64,000 bases of DNA from Fumia sp045645505 (lineage in GTDB: Bacteria > Bacillota > Clostridia > Oscillospirales > Ruminococcaceae). Below are positions 50,642 through 60,610 of the stretch, one piece after another (position 1 is the first letter of the stretch; the number at the start of each line of letters is the position of its first letter). Where the stretch lies: positions 1-64,000 of the forward strand of contig JAZRIW010000002.1 in the NCBI GenBank assembly GCA_045645505.1, in the 5' to 3' direction. The position numbers were made by a program, and so were the translations under genes. Below the pieces are notes generated by a model. It was not told where the DNA came from. It was given only the letters and a program-made list of their open reading frames with translations, and made no database searches.

Positions 50642-52045
50642 TTATTCATTTGATTCCTCACATTCAGGAGTTTTTGTATCTTTAATAAGTTCGATTGGGA
50701 ATTCTCCCTGGACACCTTCAGTACTGTCGGATTTAAAAAGTACTTTTGCTGTCTGGAGAATTAGTTTAAGATCAAGCCAGATACTGTATTGTTCTATATA
50801 CATTAAATCAAGGATAAGCTTGTCTTTAGGAGTGGTATTGTATTTACCAAGAATTTGTGCAAGTCCTGTAAGACCGGCTTTTACTTTTAATCGATATTTG
50901 AATTCGGGTAGAATTTCCACATATTTTTCAGTGATTTCAACCTGTTCAGGTCTCGGGCCCACTATACTCATTTCGCCTTTTAAAATATTTATAAATTGAG
51001 GCAATTCGTCAATACGGAGTTTTCTTAAAATATTGCCGACTTTTGTTATACGGTTGTCGCCTTCAGAAGCCAGTCGTTTTTTATTTTTGTCGGCATCTAC
51101 AATCATTGTACGGAATTTAAGTACATTAAATGCCTTTCCGTCTTTTGTTACGCGGGGTTGTTTAAAGAAAACGGGACCGCCATCTTCAAGCTTTATGGCT
51201 ATTGCTTCAATAATCATTACAGGTGATGCAATTAAAAGACCTATTCCGGAAATCAAAATATCGCAAAGACGTTTTATTATATTCTGTTCAAAACTTAATC
51301 CGGTAACCCTTGATTTGAGTACAGTTACATCGTCAATCAGAGTATGATATGAATGCTTTATAATGATGTCGGAAAGGTCGGGAGTTGTGAATGTAACCTT
51401 ATCGTGACGGAAACAAAACTCCTGAAGTTTTCGTTTTTCAACATCAGAAACAGAATATATAAATATCATTTTATTGTTTAAAATGAGTTTTTCTAAGTTT
51501 TCATCTTTGATATTTACCAAGGCATTTATTTTATATTGTTTTTTATATTTATTGATTTTTGCAACAAAGTTTAAAAGTTCATTATCGTCTCCAAAAACAA
51601 CAATTGCATCATCCGGTGGATTGATTTCAAAATATAAAAAGTTTCCGAGGTATGAGAAAATATTTATCATTACAATTTGCAGAATAACTATTCCTATTAA
51701 TGCAAAAAAGTCATGTAAAAAGTTTTGATTGGGGAAATTTATTCTCATAATACTGAGTTCAAAGTATGAAACAGCATCTGTTATCAAAGTGGCAAGAATA
51801 ATAGAAGAAACTATATCTTTTGTTTTTTTAAGTCCGATGGGGAAACCGCCATACATTTTTATAAAACATATTTCTGCAATTATAAAAGTGGTCATTGAAA
51901 TACCTGCAGTTCTCGAAAGACGGAAAAGTTCAGGTTCGACTAAGCCAAAAATTCCAAAAAATATTAAAAATAATACTACAAAAAGTAAAGTTTTGAATGA
52001 AAGTAAAAAAGTTCGTTGTAATCTTTTAATGAAGAGTTTTAACAT
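50642..52045 (-). CDS. Polyprenyl-phosphate glycosyl-1-phosphate transferase
   Basis: A 467-residue membrane protein that starts surface glycan assembly by putting a sugar 1-phosphate on undecaprenyl phosphate. Four hydrophobic helices (about 12-145), a Rossmann-like middle domain (about 160-235), one further helix (about 268-285) and the catalytic bacterial sugar transferase domain with GGPVFFKQPRVT, FNVLKFRTM and IVGPRPEQ are seen. This is the WbaP/WcaJ/EPS priming enzyme type. A glycosyltransferase gene follows upstream, but no flippase or polymerase lies in the window. Confidence 0.92.
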   Translation of the reverse strand: MLKLFIKRLQRTFLLSFKTLLFVVLFLIFFGIFGLVEPELFRLSRTAGISMTTFIIAEICFIKMYGGFPIGLKKTKDIVSSIILATLITDAVSYFELSIMRINFPNQNFLHDFFALIGIVILQIVMINIFSYLGNFLYFEINPPDDAIVVFGDDNELLNFVAKINKYKKQYKINALVNIKDENLEKLILNNKMIFIYSVSDVEKRKLQEFCFRHDKVTFTTPDLSDIIIKHSYHTLIDDVTVLKSRVTGLSFEQNIIKRLCDILISGIGLLIASPVMIIEAIAIKLEDGGPVFFKQPRVTKDGKAFNVLKFRTMIVDADKNKKRLASEGDNRITKVGNILRKLRIDELPQFINILKGEMSIVGPRPEQVEITEKYVEILPEFKYRLKVKAGLTGLAQILGKYNTTPKDKLILDLMYIEQYSIWLDLKLILQTAKVLFKSDSTEGVQGEFPIELIKDTKTPECEESNE

Positions 52046-52150
52046 ATAAAAGGCCCCCTTTATTTATCTATTAAAAAGTATAAGTCGAATTCAATTATTT
52101 TTCATTATATCATATTTTTATAATATATGCAAATGCACTTTTAAAAACTA

Positions 52151-52178
52151 TAAAAGCACCTTTTGAAGGTGCTTTTAT
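52151..52178 (-). terminator. Terminator of the glycosyltransferase gene
   Basis: AAAAGCACCTT (52152-52162) pairs with AAGGTGCTTTT around a short loop. It lies just after the stop of the leftward gene at 52182 and separates it from the sugar transferase gene. Nothing else is seen in 52046-52150. Confidence 0.85.
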
Positions 52179-52181
52179 TAC

Positions 52182-53459
52182 TTATAAATCTATAGTTTCC
52201 TCATTGGGAGTTATTGATGAAATTGATTTTGCAAAATCATCACAATTTATATCAGCATTAAAATGCTCTTGCCAATATTCGAAAGCACTTTCATGTTTTT
52301 TAAGAATTTTATCTTTGCTTATACGACAAAGGCTTTCTATAACAGCAGTGAGCTGCTCTAATGTTATATTTTCCGGCATAAGAATACCATTCTGGTTATT
52401 TACTGCATCACGTACACCGTCAACATCGGTGGCAATTACAAAAATGTGATTTGCCATGGCTTCCATCATAGCGGTAGGTACGCTTTCTGAAGTACTGACA
52501 CTTATGAAGGCATCTACATAGGTGTCACGATAGAAATTATAGATTTCTTCGTGGCTTAATTTTCCGAAGAATTTGTAGCGGACACCTTCTTTTTGGTCTA
52601 ATTTTTCTTTTGCGTATTCCATAACATCATTTTTATCAGTACCGCTGCCGATATGGTCCCATTCGACACAGCCAAAATTCAGTTCACTTAAGGCGTCAAT
52701 AAGAAATTTTAATCGTTTATTTTCTTCAATAGGACTGCAGCTTACAATGCGGATGTAATAATCATCTATAGGAGGTTGATTGGTTTTTTCTCCGCCATAA
52801 ACTCCGATGGGCGCGAGTTTGAATATTTTTTCATCGCAATCGGGAGTAGCAAATTTCTGAATATACTTTTCTTTACATCTTTCACTTGTAAAGAAAATAG
52901 CATCGACAGAATGATTTATACTGTAATTTAATGTGTCGCGACGACGATGCGTGACGGGATTATACATATTTGCATTATGGCAACGAGTTATTACTTTTAT
53001 ATTTTGATTGGAAACTTGTTTAAGGCAACATAAACCATAGAGATAGTTGTTCAGATTTGTGCTGTAAATTGTAAGAGGCTTTTCTTCGGAAAAGAAATCG
53101 AGTGTTCTTACATAATCAAACATCATTTTGCTTTCGGTGAGGATATGGAGAAGATGTTTTTGATATTTTTTGTTCCATATGCCTTTTTCCTCAGCTATAA
53201 GTTTTTCTTCTTTGTAGCCTTGGCTTAACAGGCATTGTAATGTATAGAATAACTTTTTGAATTTTCCCATTTTTTCAGCGGGACGTGAAAAAGTTACATC
53301 TTTAGGTAATGTACGTGTCATAAGATGGTCGGTGTCTGTGGTTATAACATGTACATTATAGTAGCGGGTAAGATATTCAATTTCGGTTTCAAGATAAGTT
53401 TCTTGTGCTCCGCAAGGGTAATGTTCAGTTACTAACAATAAATTTTGATCTTTTGACAT
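52182..53459 (-). CDS. Glycosyltransferase, GT4-like
   Basis: A 425-residue GT-B fold protein. The N-terminal LLVTEHYPCGAQETYLETE is the family-type start, and the C-terminal domain contains IVSCSPIEENKRLKFLI and the donor-binding region FISVSTSESVPTAMMEAMA with IATDVDG, as in GT4 enzymes. The acceptor and the donor are unknown; the context of a priming sugar transferase suggests exopolysaccharide or teichoic-type glycan assembly. It ends in a terminator, so it is its own transcript. Confidence 0.88.
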   Translation of the reverse strand: MSKDQNLLLVTEHYPCGAQETYLETEIEYLTRYYNVHVITTDTDHLMTRTLPKDVTFSRPAEKMGKFKKLFYTLQCLLSQGYKEEKLIAEEKGIWNKKYQKHLLHILTESKMMFDYVRTLDFFSEEKPLTIYSTNLNNYLYGLCCLKQVSNQNIKVITRCHNANMYNPVTHRRRDTLNYSINHSVDAIFFTSERCKEKYIQKFATPDCDEKIFKLAPIGVYGGEKTNQPPIDDYYIRIVSCSPIEENKRLKFLIDALSELNFGCVEWDHIGSGTDKNDVMEYAKEKLDQKEGVRYKFFGKLSHEEIYNFYRDTYVDAFISVSTSESVPTAMMEAMANHIFVIATDVDGVRDAVNNQNGILMPENITLEQLTAVIESLCRISKDKILKKHESAFEYWQEHFNADINCDDFAKSISSITPNEETIDL

Positions 53460-53541
53460 AAAATCTCCTCCCGAGGGGAATTTTTAATCTTTTTTAATAA
53501 TATCACAATATAATAAGTTTTTAAAGGATTTTATTTTAAAT

Positions 53542-56500
53542 TTACAAAATTATTTTGATTTCTTTTCCGAGGTGCAACGAATATAAAATACATTCATCGA
53601 TTCCTTTGGGGAAAAGTTTTTCAAGAGCATTTTTATAGAGTGTAAGCTGTTTTTTATATTTATATACAAGGATTTCGGGATTTTCTATGATGTCGGTTTT
53701 AAAATCTATCAATATTCCTTTTTGATTTTCTTCGATTACACAGTCTGCAATACCTTGTATTAAAATAGAAGAATCACCTTCGTATCCGGCTTCAGAGGCT
53801 TTGATTGTATCAAAAAATTTATACTCTCTGAGTACACGGTCTGCTTTTAAAATACGATCAGTAAGTGAGGAATTAAAAAATGCAGAAAGTTTATTAATAT
53901 TAATAGCTTCACTTTCTTTTAAGGTGATATATCCATTATCAATAAGTCTTTGTAGTTCTGAGGAGACATTTTCCTTTCCTTTTTCAAAATCCGCAAATTG
54001 CAAAACCTTGTGGAAAATAGAGCCTTTTTGCGCAGGGGTAAAGTTTTCACTTAAAGTAAAACGGGGTGCATTAAGGCTGATGGTAGTAAAGTCAGAATGC
54101 GAAATTTCCGTAACTGAAAGCTTGGCCGGGATTTTGGTGTCGTTTTCGTAAGGGTATTTGTAATATACTCTTTCTTTTAAATTATCAAGCATACAGTTGT
54201 CAACAGATATTGATTGTTCATCGGAAATTTTATTCGTGAAAAAGGTTTCTGTCGGCAATAAAATTTCTAAAGGACAGTTACAATTTTCGGGGGCTAAAAC
54301 AGAATATTTAAGGTTTATATCCTTGAAATCAACAAAGGTTACAAATGCCATAAGCAACCATTCCGAATAGCTGACACCTTTAGATGCAACATAGCTTTTT
54401 ACAGTTCCGTTATTTTCAACATAGATTTCAATTTTTTTAGTAAGTGTTGACTGCAAATTTGGTTCACTGATATTCAGAATAAGTTTTTCTTTTGCACGGG
54501 TCATAGCTACATATAAAAGCCTCAGTTCTTCGGATAAAAGACATTGTTTTTCATAGCTTTTGAGTGCAACAAAGGGAACGGTTTCATATTTCAAAAGTTT
54601 TTTTGAATCAATGAATTTAAGTCCATATCCGAGGTTTGAATTTAAGATTGTATTTTTATTTAAATCCATAGCATTGTGTTTTTTTGAACAGTTGCCTAAA
54701 ATTACAATGGGAAATTCAAGCCCTTTTGATTTATGGATTGTCATAATTTTTACTGCTTGAGACGTTTGAATTGAAGGGGTTGCGATTTCAAAGTCTTTTT
54801 TAGATTCTATAAGGCTATCAATATATGAAATAAAATTGGTCAGTTCGTTTTTTCCTGTGGCTTCAAAGTCAAGTGCATATTTTAAGAGTAATTTAAGGTT
54901 TGCTTCGCGTACGGAGGAAGCTGACATACTTGATATAACCTCGATAAAATCGGTGGTGTCATAGATATATTGAATCAACCTTTGAATACTCATAACAGCA
55001 CTTTTTTCTCTTAAGAGATTAAAGGTGTCGATGAAATGTTTTGCCTTTTTCTTTCCTTTTTGAGCTTGTGCAATTAAGGCAGAATACAGGCTTTTATTGG
55101 GGTTGTATATAAAAAGCGAACTCAATTCATCACAACTGAAAGAAAACATCGGAGAAAGCAAAACCGCTACCATTTCTGTATTTAGCATAGGATTGTCGAG
55201 AACTTTTAAAAGGCTTATCATAATTGAAACTTCTCTTGAGGAAAAATATCCTTCAGAGGATTCGGATACAGCTTCAATGTTTGCTTCTTTAAGTGCTGAA
55301 ACGAAGATGTCAGCAATTCCGTTTTTAGTACTCCTTAAAAGAATTACAAAATCTTCGCCTCGGCAAGGTCTTAATTTTCCATTTTCCGTAACGGGAAATT
55401 TTTCATTCAGCATTTTAGATATTTGCTTTGCGGTTTCACGTGCTTCGATTAAAAGACGGTGGTCTTCACTGTTTTCTTCTTTGGCATCTATCAGCAAAAC
55501 AGAGATTTCAGGCTCTGAATTTTCGATTTCAGGATAATCTGCACCGCAATTAAGCATTTCTGATTCACCGTAATCTACATCTCCGAGGTAGATGCTCATA
55601 AGTTTTGAAAAAATAGCATTAATTCCGTCTGTGATACCTTTTCGGCTTCTGAAGTTTTTGGAAAGCGTAATAGCGGCGGGGAAATTTTCACCGTCGTAAG
55701 GGGTAAATTTTTGCTTTTTGTCCATAAATACAATGGGGTTTGCATTTCTGAAACGATAAATACTTTGTTTTAAATCTCCTACTAAAAACAGGTTTTCTTC
55801 GTTTTTTGAAATACATTTAAAGATTAAATCCTGTAGGAAGTTGGTATCCTGATATTCATCCAAAAGTATTTCTTCATATTGTGTTGATATATCTTTTGCA
55901 AGTTCTGTGGGGTTGCCATTTTCGTCAGCCACAAGTTTTAATGTGAGATAGGCAAAATCACTGAAATCGGCTATATCAAGCTCATTTTTTTCTTTTTGAA
56001 AAGCGTTGTAGAATTTTTTTACAATATCAAAAAGTTCTTCGATTAATAAAGCTTGTATTTCCATATCGGCGATATATTCTTTTTCGGTGCAGGGGATAAG
56101 TGATTTTAAGCTTTCGATTTCTGCTTTAAGCGACTTTCTTAAAATTATAAATTTTTCTTTTATTTCTTTGGAATATTTTCCTGATAGTCGTTTTAATGAT
56201 ACGAAATTAAATCCATTAAGTGCTTTATAAATTTTATCCCAGGATTTTTCGTTGCAGACTTCATTTAATGCTTTTAATTGTTTTGCATCTTCTATACAAG
56301 CTATCGAATAGGTGTCGTAGATGTTCTTGTCGGTTTGTAAAAATAAAAGCATATCATCTAAAAGTTTTACAGAGAATGAAACACCGTCACATACTTTTCC
56401 AATGAGTATTCTGCCATAGACAGTTTCTTCTATGGCTGTTTTATTTTTATACAAATTCACCTGTTCGTCGAGCCATTTTAAAGGGAAAGGGAGGGAGCGT

Positions 56501-57042
56501 ATCTTTTTATAAATACTCAAAACTTCTGCTTTTAAGCTTTCATCTGTTTCATCGCCGAAATATTGCAAAAGGTTAATAAAACTATTGCTGTTTTCATTGT
56601 ATTTTTCCTCTAAAACATTATTAAGGACTTCGTCTGACAGTTCACTTAAAAAGTTGTCTTCAGCTATTTTAAGCGTAGGGGAAATTCCTAATTTCTCAAA
56701 ATTTTCACGTACAATTGTTGAGAAAAAAGAGTCAATTGTACAAATCTGAGCCTGATTAAGAAGATGAATCTGGTGTTGTAAAAAGGTATTGTCAGGAGAT
56801 TTATGCAAAATTTCACGCAATCTTTTTGCAATTCTTTCACGCATTTCTGCGGCTGCCGCTTTTGTAAAGGTAACAACTAAAAATCGATCAGCACTTACAG
56901 GGTGTTCTATATTGGTTATTTTTTTTACAAGTCTTTCAACTAAAACTGCGGTTTTTCCACTTCCTGCAGCAGCAGAAACCAAAACAGTACCACCTTTTGT
57001 CTCAATTGCTTGCAGCTGTTCTTCGGTCCATTTTCTCGCCAT
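53542..57042 (-). CDS. addA: Helicase-exonuclease AddAB, AddA subunit
   Basis: An 1166-residue UvrD-type helicase with a C-terminal nuclease. Walker A is SAAAGSGKTAVL (about 22-33), helicase motif II DEYQDT is near residue 392, motif VI MTRAKEKL near 847, and the RecB-like nuclease motif IADCVIEE...LIDFKTD lies near 1115-1130. AddAB processes double-strand ends for recombination. It starts 12 nt after addB. The size (about 1170-1230 residues in the family) is normal. Confidence 0.95.
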   Translation of the reverse strand: MARKWTEEQLQAIETKGGTVLVSAAAGSGKTAVLVERLVKKITNIEHPVSADRFLVVTFTKAAAAEMRERIAKRLREILHKSPDNTFLQHQIHLLNQAQICTIDSFFSTIVRENFEKLGISPTLKIAEDNFLSELSDEVLNNVLEEKYNENSNSFINLLQYFGDETDESLKAEVLSIYKKIRSLPFPLKWLDEQVNLYKNKTAIEETVYGRILIGKVCDGVSFSVKLLDDMLLFLQTDKNIYDTYSIACIEDAKQLKALNEVCNEKSWDKIYKALNGFNFVSLKRLSGKYSKEIKEKFIILRKSLKAEIESLKSLIPCTEKEYIADMEIQALLIEELFDIVKKFYNAFQKEKNELDIADFSDFAYLTLKLVADENGNPTELAKDISTQYEEILLDEYQDTNFLQDLIFKCISKNEENLFLVGDLKQSIYRFRNANPIVFMDKKQKFTPYDGENFPAAITLSKNFRSRKGITDGINAIFSKLMSIYLGDVDYGESEMLNCGADYPEIENSEPEISVLLIDAKEENSEDHRLLIEARETAKQISKMLNEKFPVTENGKLRPCRGEDFVILLRSTKNGIADIFVSALKEANIEAVSESSEGYFSSREVSIMISLLKVLDNPMLNTEMVAVLLSPMFSFSCDELSSLFIYNPNKSLYSALIAQAQKGKKKAKHFIDTFNLLREKSAVMSIQRLIQYIYDTTDFIEVISSMSASSVREANLKLLLKYALDFEATGKNELTNFISYIDSLIESKKDFEIATPSIQTSQAVKIMTIHKSKGLEFPIVILGNCSKKHNAMDLNKNTILNSNLGYGLKFIDSKKLLKYETVPFVALKSYEKQCLLSEELRLLYVAMTRAKEKLILNISEPNLQSTLTKKIEIYVENNGTVKSYVASKGVSYSEWLLMAFVTFVDFKDINLKYSVLAPENCNCPLEILLPTETFFTNKISDEQSISVDNCMLDNLKERVYYKYPYENDTKIPAKLSVTEISHSDFTTISLNAPRFTLSENFTPAQKGSIFHKVLQFADFEKGKENVSSELQRLIDNGYITLKESEAININKLSAFFNSSLTDRILKADRVLREYKFFDTIKASEAGYEGDSSILIQGIADCVIEENQKGILIDFKTDIIENPEILVYKYKKQLTLYKNALEKLFPKGIDECILYSLHLGKEIKIIL

Positions 57043-57054
57043 AATTCTTCTCCA

Positions 57055-60000
57055 TCAATTTTTAAAATCGTCTATAGTTTTTTTAGGAATCTCTCTGCAC
57101 GGAATTGATATTTCACGGCCACATACAGATTTATAGTCGCAGAATGCACAAGGGGGATTTTGCCCTGTTTGCACCGGGTCGGGAGTAATTTTTCCGTCTA
57201 ACAATTTTTCACCCATAAGGCGTACCAATTCATAGGTGTAATTATTTATATCTTTAAATTGACTAAGGGTTACAAAAGCTTTATTTTTCTTACCATTATC
57301 CGATAATTCGCCTTTCATGGCATTAAAGATTATTTCGTCTTCAAGTAAAATCCCTTTCATTGTATATTGACTTTTTTTAGCTGAAATCTGCTCTTGTTCA
57401 GTTGCATTTCTGTCTAGACCGGGAGAGGGACTTTTAGCCGGCATATAGAGGATTCCTGCAGGGACTACATTTTTATATTTGTCGTTATTGGTCTGCCAGA
57501 TTGCAAAGAGATATAAAAGCATCTGAAGATTAATACCGGCAGCTACCTGAGATATATTAAATTCTTTTTTGCCGGATTTATAATCTATTACGCGGATAAA
57601 GTTTTGTTCACCCAGAGTGTAGCAATCAACTCTGTCGATTTTTCCTGAAACCGTGATAGTATTTGAGTCGTTTATTTTAAGGATAATAGGAGTTATTTTA
57701 CTGTTTTGATTTATTGCTTCTTCAAGTCCCACCACTTTGAATTCGGAATTTAAAAATTCTTCTTTTAAAGCAGAAATTACATTGAAAAGTCGTTCACAGA
57801 GGTTTTTGTAAAAATATAGGAATTTTTGCGATTTTTCATTTTCTCCTCCCATTACAAGGTTAAGATATTCGTTAAGATAAAAATCGATATTGTTTTTAAG
57901 TTCATTGTTATTTAAGGTTAAAATATCTGAATTTCTTATAATGTTATCAAGGACATAGTGGATTACATTACCTCGGTTTAAAGGGTTAAGTTCTGCTTTA
58001 CGAGGTGCAGAAAGCTTTAGCCCATAGCGGCAGAAATACTGAAATGGGCAGGTGTAATAACTTTCTATTTGGGAAGGAGATACAGAAATTGTTCTTTTAT
58101 GAAGCTTTATAAGCTTATTTTTTTCTTTTACTTTGTAATTTTTTTTATTATTTAAAGGGAGTGTAATTTCATTTGCTCTTTCGCCTTTATAAATAAGAGG
58201 TTTTGAAAATAACTCGGTGCATAAAGAACTGTTTGAAAGCAGTAAATCTTCAGTTTTTACCGGCTTTTCAAGCCTTTTTATTTTTTGAGAATACAAAGTA
58301 TCATCTTTTAAAAATTCTTTGGCAGTTGCATAAAAAACGGCATCTTCATCTTTTTTATTTTTACCAATTTTTGCAACCTGGTAAAATAGAGTTGGAAGAT
58401 TTCTGCAGAAATAAGATTTATCAATATCTTTTTGTTTTAAAATCTGATTTTCAGGGAAGATTTTCTCATATCCTGTAACTATGGAAGAAGGATATTTTTC
58501 ATGGCCACTAATATCACCTCTAGAAAAGGTGATAATGATTTTTTCAGAAGGCGAAGACAGTGCTTTATATGCTACAAAGCGTTCATTTATAAGCTTTTGC
58601 TCATTGAAATTATAAAGCTCGATACCTTCTTTTGCTATAATTTTTCTTTCGTTATCATTTAAAAGGCCGACAGAAGATGGAATGTACGGAAAAATTTTAT
58701 CATTTGCCCCTATGATTATAGCAGCCTTTTTATTATTTACGCGGATGCGTTCTGCACTTCCTACAATAACGCTGTCCAAAACCTGTGGGCGATGTCCCAA
58801 ATCATATCCCACGGCACTTAAGGAAAATAATTCTTTATATTCGCGAAAATTTAATTCTTTTGTTTTTAAGGAGGTTTCTAAGGCATCTAAAATTTCCATT
58901 AAGACATCCCAGACTCTTTTTTCGTCATCGGCTTCTTTTTGCATATTAAGGGCCTTATAGTTTTCTATTTTCTTTGAGATAATTTCATTAAGGGAGAGAT
59001 CTGAGAGGGTTTTATAAATTGCTCTGCTGATAGAATTAACTTCTGATGCATATGATTTGAAGTCGGTGATCAGTTCCACACAGAATTTACGCACTTTTTC
59101 TGCGTTTTTAAGACGTATTTTTTCAGACCTTTTCAATGGCCTGTCAGAAAAGCCTGTGGGATTTTGAGTGAATTCTTTTAAAAATCCGTCTTTATCTATA
59201 TTCCAGATGTAGATATATTTTTCAAAATCATCAATTTCCTTTGCTTCAAAAGGTAAAATTGAGTACTTTAACATAGGGATAAGCTCTTTTCTGCTTATCC
59301 TTGTCACAACATTCCCTAAAAGGTGATTTACAAAACGTATAAGAGGCATAGTGTCGATTTTTTGCGCGTGATCAAAGAAAAAAGGAATATTATATTTTTC
59401 AAAAGCTGATTCGATAATATGCCCGTAGTTACTGAAATCGCGTCCGATTACCACTATATCTTCAAATTTGTAATTATTTTTCTGCACAAGTTCCCAAATG
59501 GATGATGCTACAAAGTCAACCTCATCAAATTCATTGAGAAGTTCAACACAGGATACAGCATTATTTTCTTTATTGTACGGGGAGGGATTGTTTTTTAATG
59601 CTTCTTTGCAAAAATATGATATTTCGGGATTTAAATAGCGTTTTGGCTCATTTGCTGTTACAGGCGGAACTACCTTGCAACCTGATTTAAATGCCATAGC
59701 TTTCAGACTTTTTTCAACTTCTTCTATAGTGCTGAAAAGTCCATATTCAAATTCTTCATTTGGAATACATAAAGAAACCGTTACGTTTTTTGCTTGTTTT
59801 AATGCTAAATCTATGATTTTCTTTTGAATACCTGAAAAAAAGTTGAATTCATCAAAATAAACCAAGGTATCTTTAAAATAATTTTTAGCAGATATGAGTT
59901 CTTTTGCACGATGAAGAATATCCTCAGGATCTAAAAAATCTTGTTTTAATAAAGCTTCATAGCTTTCAAAAATTAAACTCAAATCTAAAAGTTTGTCCTT

Positions 60001-60447
60001 TAAAGAACAGTCATTTAATTTAAGAACCTCTTTGTAGAGCATATCGAAAGGAACAGATGCATTCTTAAATTCTTTTGCAGTGTTTAACATAGAAACAATA
60101 AGGTCGGGTTTTATGTAGTCACTTTTATAGATTTTAAGATTATTTTTACATTCTTTTAATGCTTTTTGCATCGTGAGAAGTTCAATAGTGTTTGTAGCAT
60201 AATTACCTGCTATATTTCCATAAAGACTGAAAACGTCATCGGCGAGTCTGTCAAAGCTTAAAACTTTTATGTTTTCGCCATATTTTGCGCCGATAAGGTT
60301 GTAGTATTCTTTTTCGGTTTCGAAAGAGAATTGCTCGGGAACTATAAGCAGAATTTTATTTTCTCCCTTGTTGAGGAGATTAATTATTTCTTCTTTTATT
60401 AAGGTTGATTTTCCGGTGCCTGCACCACCTTTTATAAAACGAAGCAT
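57055..60447 (-). CDS. addB: Helicase-exonuclease AddAB, AddB subunit
   Basis: An 1130-residue subunit with an N-terminal P-loop (GGAGTGKST, residues 7-15), an inactivated helicase-like core and a C-terminal nuclease domain (VIDYKSGKKEF near 975). The iron-sulfur cluster ligands are visible as one Cys in YYTCPFQYFC (about 795) and the C-terminal CAFCDYKSVC (about 1108). ATG 60447 is chosen; a TTG at 60465 is an alternative. Confidence 0.95.
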   Translation of the reverse strand: MLRFIKGGAGTGKSTLIKEEIINLLNKGENKILLIVPEQFSFETEKEYYNLIGAKYGENIKVLSFDRLADDVFSLYGNIAGNYATNTIELLTMQKALKECKNNLKIYKSDYIKPDLIVSMLNTAKEFKNASVPFDMLYKEVLKLNDCSLKDKLLDLSLIFESYEALLKQDFLDPEDILHRAKELISAKNYFKDTLVYFDEFNFFSGIQKKIIDLALKQAKNVTVSLCIPNEEFEYGLFSTIEEVEKSLKAMAFKSGCKVVPPVTANEPKRYLNPEISYFCKEALKNNPSPYNKENNAVSCVELLNEFDEVDFVASSIWELVQKNNYKFEDIVVIGRDFSNYGHIIESAFEKYNIPFFFDHAQKIDTMPLIRFVNHLLGNVVTRISRKELIPMLKYSILPFEAKEIDDFEKYIYIWNIDKDGFLKEFTQNPTGFSDRPLKRSEKIRLKNAEKVRKFCVELITDFKSYASEVNSISRAIYKTLSDLSLNEIISKKIENYKALNMQKEADDEKRVWDVLMEILDALETSLKTKELNFREYKELFSLSAVGYDLGHRPQVLDSVIVGSAERIRVNNKKAAIIIGANDKIFPYIPSSVGLLNDNERKIIAKEGIELYNFNEQKLINERFVAYKALSSPSEKIIITFSRGDISGHEKYPSSIVTGYEKIFPENQILKQKDIDKSYFCRNLPTLFYQVAKIGKNKKDEDAVFYATAKEFLKDDTLYSQKIKRLEKPVKTEDLLLSNSSLCTELFSKPLIYKGERANEITLPLNNKKNYKVKEKNKLIKLHKRTISVSPSQIESYYTCPFQYFCRYGLKLSAPRKAELNPLNRGNVIHYVLDNIIRNSDILTLNNNELKNNIDFYLNEYLNLVMGGENEKSQKFLYFYKNLCERLFNVISALKEEFLNSEFKVVGLEEAINQNSKITPIILKINDSNTITVSGKIDRVDCYTLGEQNFIRVIDYKSGKKEFNISQVAAGINLQMLLYLFAIWQTNNDKYKNVVPAGILYMPAKSPSPGLDRNATEQEQISAKKSQYTMKGILLEDEIIFNAMKGELSDNGKKNKAFVTLSQFKDINNYTYELVRLMGEKLLDGKITPDPVQTGQNPPCAFCDYKSVCGREISIPCREIPKKTIDDFKN

Positions 60448-60480
60448 TCTGCCACATCCCTTCAATTATTCTTTAATAAT

Positions 60481-60509
60481 ATTATACATTTTTATCAAAT
60501 GAATATCAA
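60481..60509 (-). promoter_or_regulatory. SigA promoter of addBA
   Basis: On the minus strand TTGATA (60509-60504), 17-nt spacer and perfect TATAAT (60486-60481), 33 nt before the addB start. Confidence 0.78.
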
Positions 60510-60610
60510 GCAATATTAATTTAATAAAAACAGTAGTTTTTTTTCTTAAAATATAGTATAATGAAAGTTAGTTTTGCATTATATACTTTAATTTTCAGAA
60601 GGAGGAGGGG

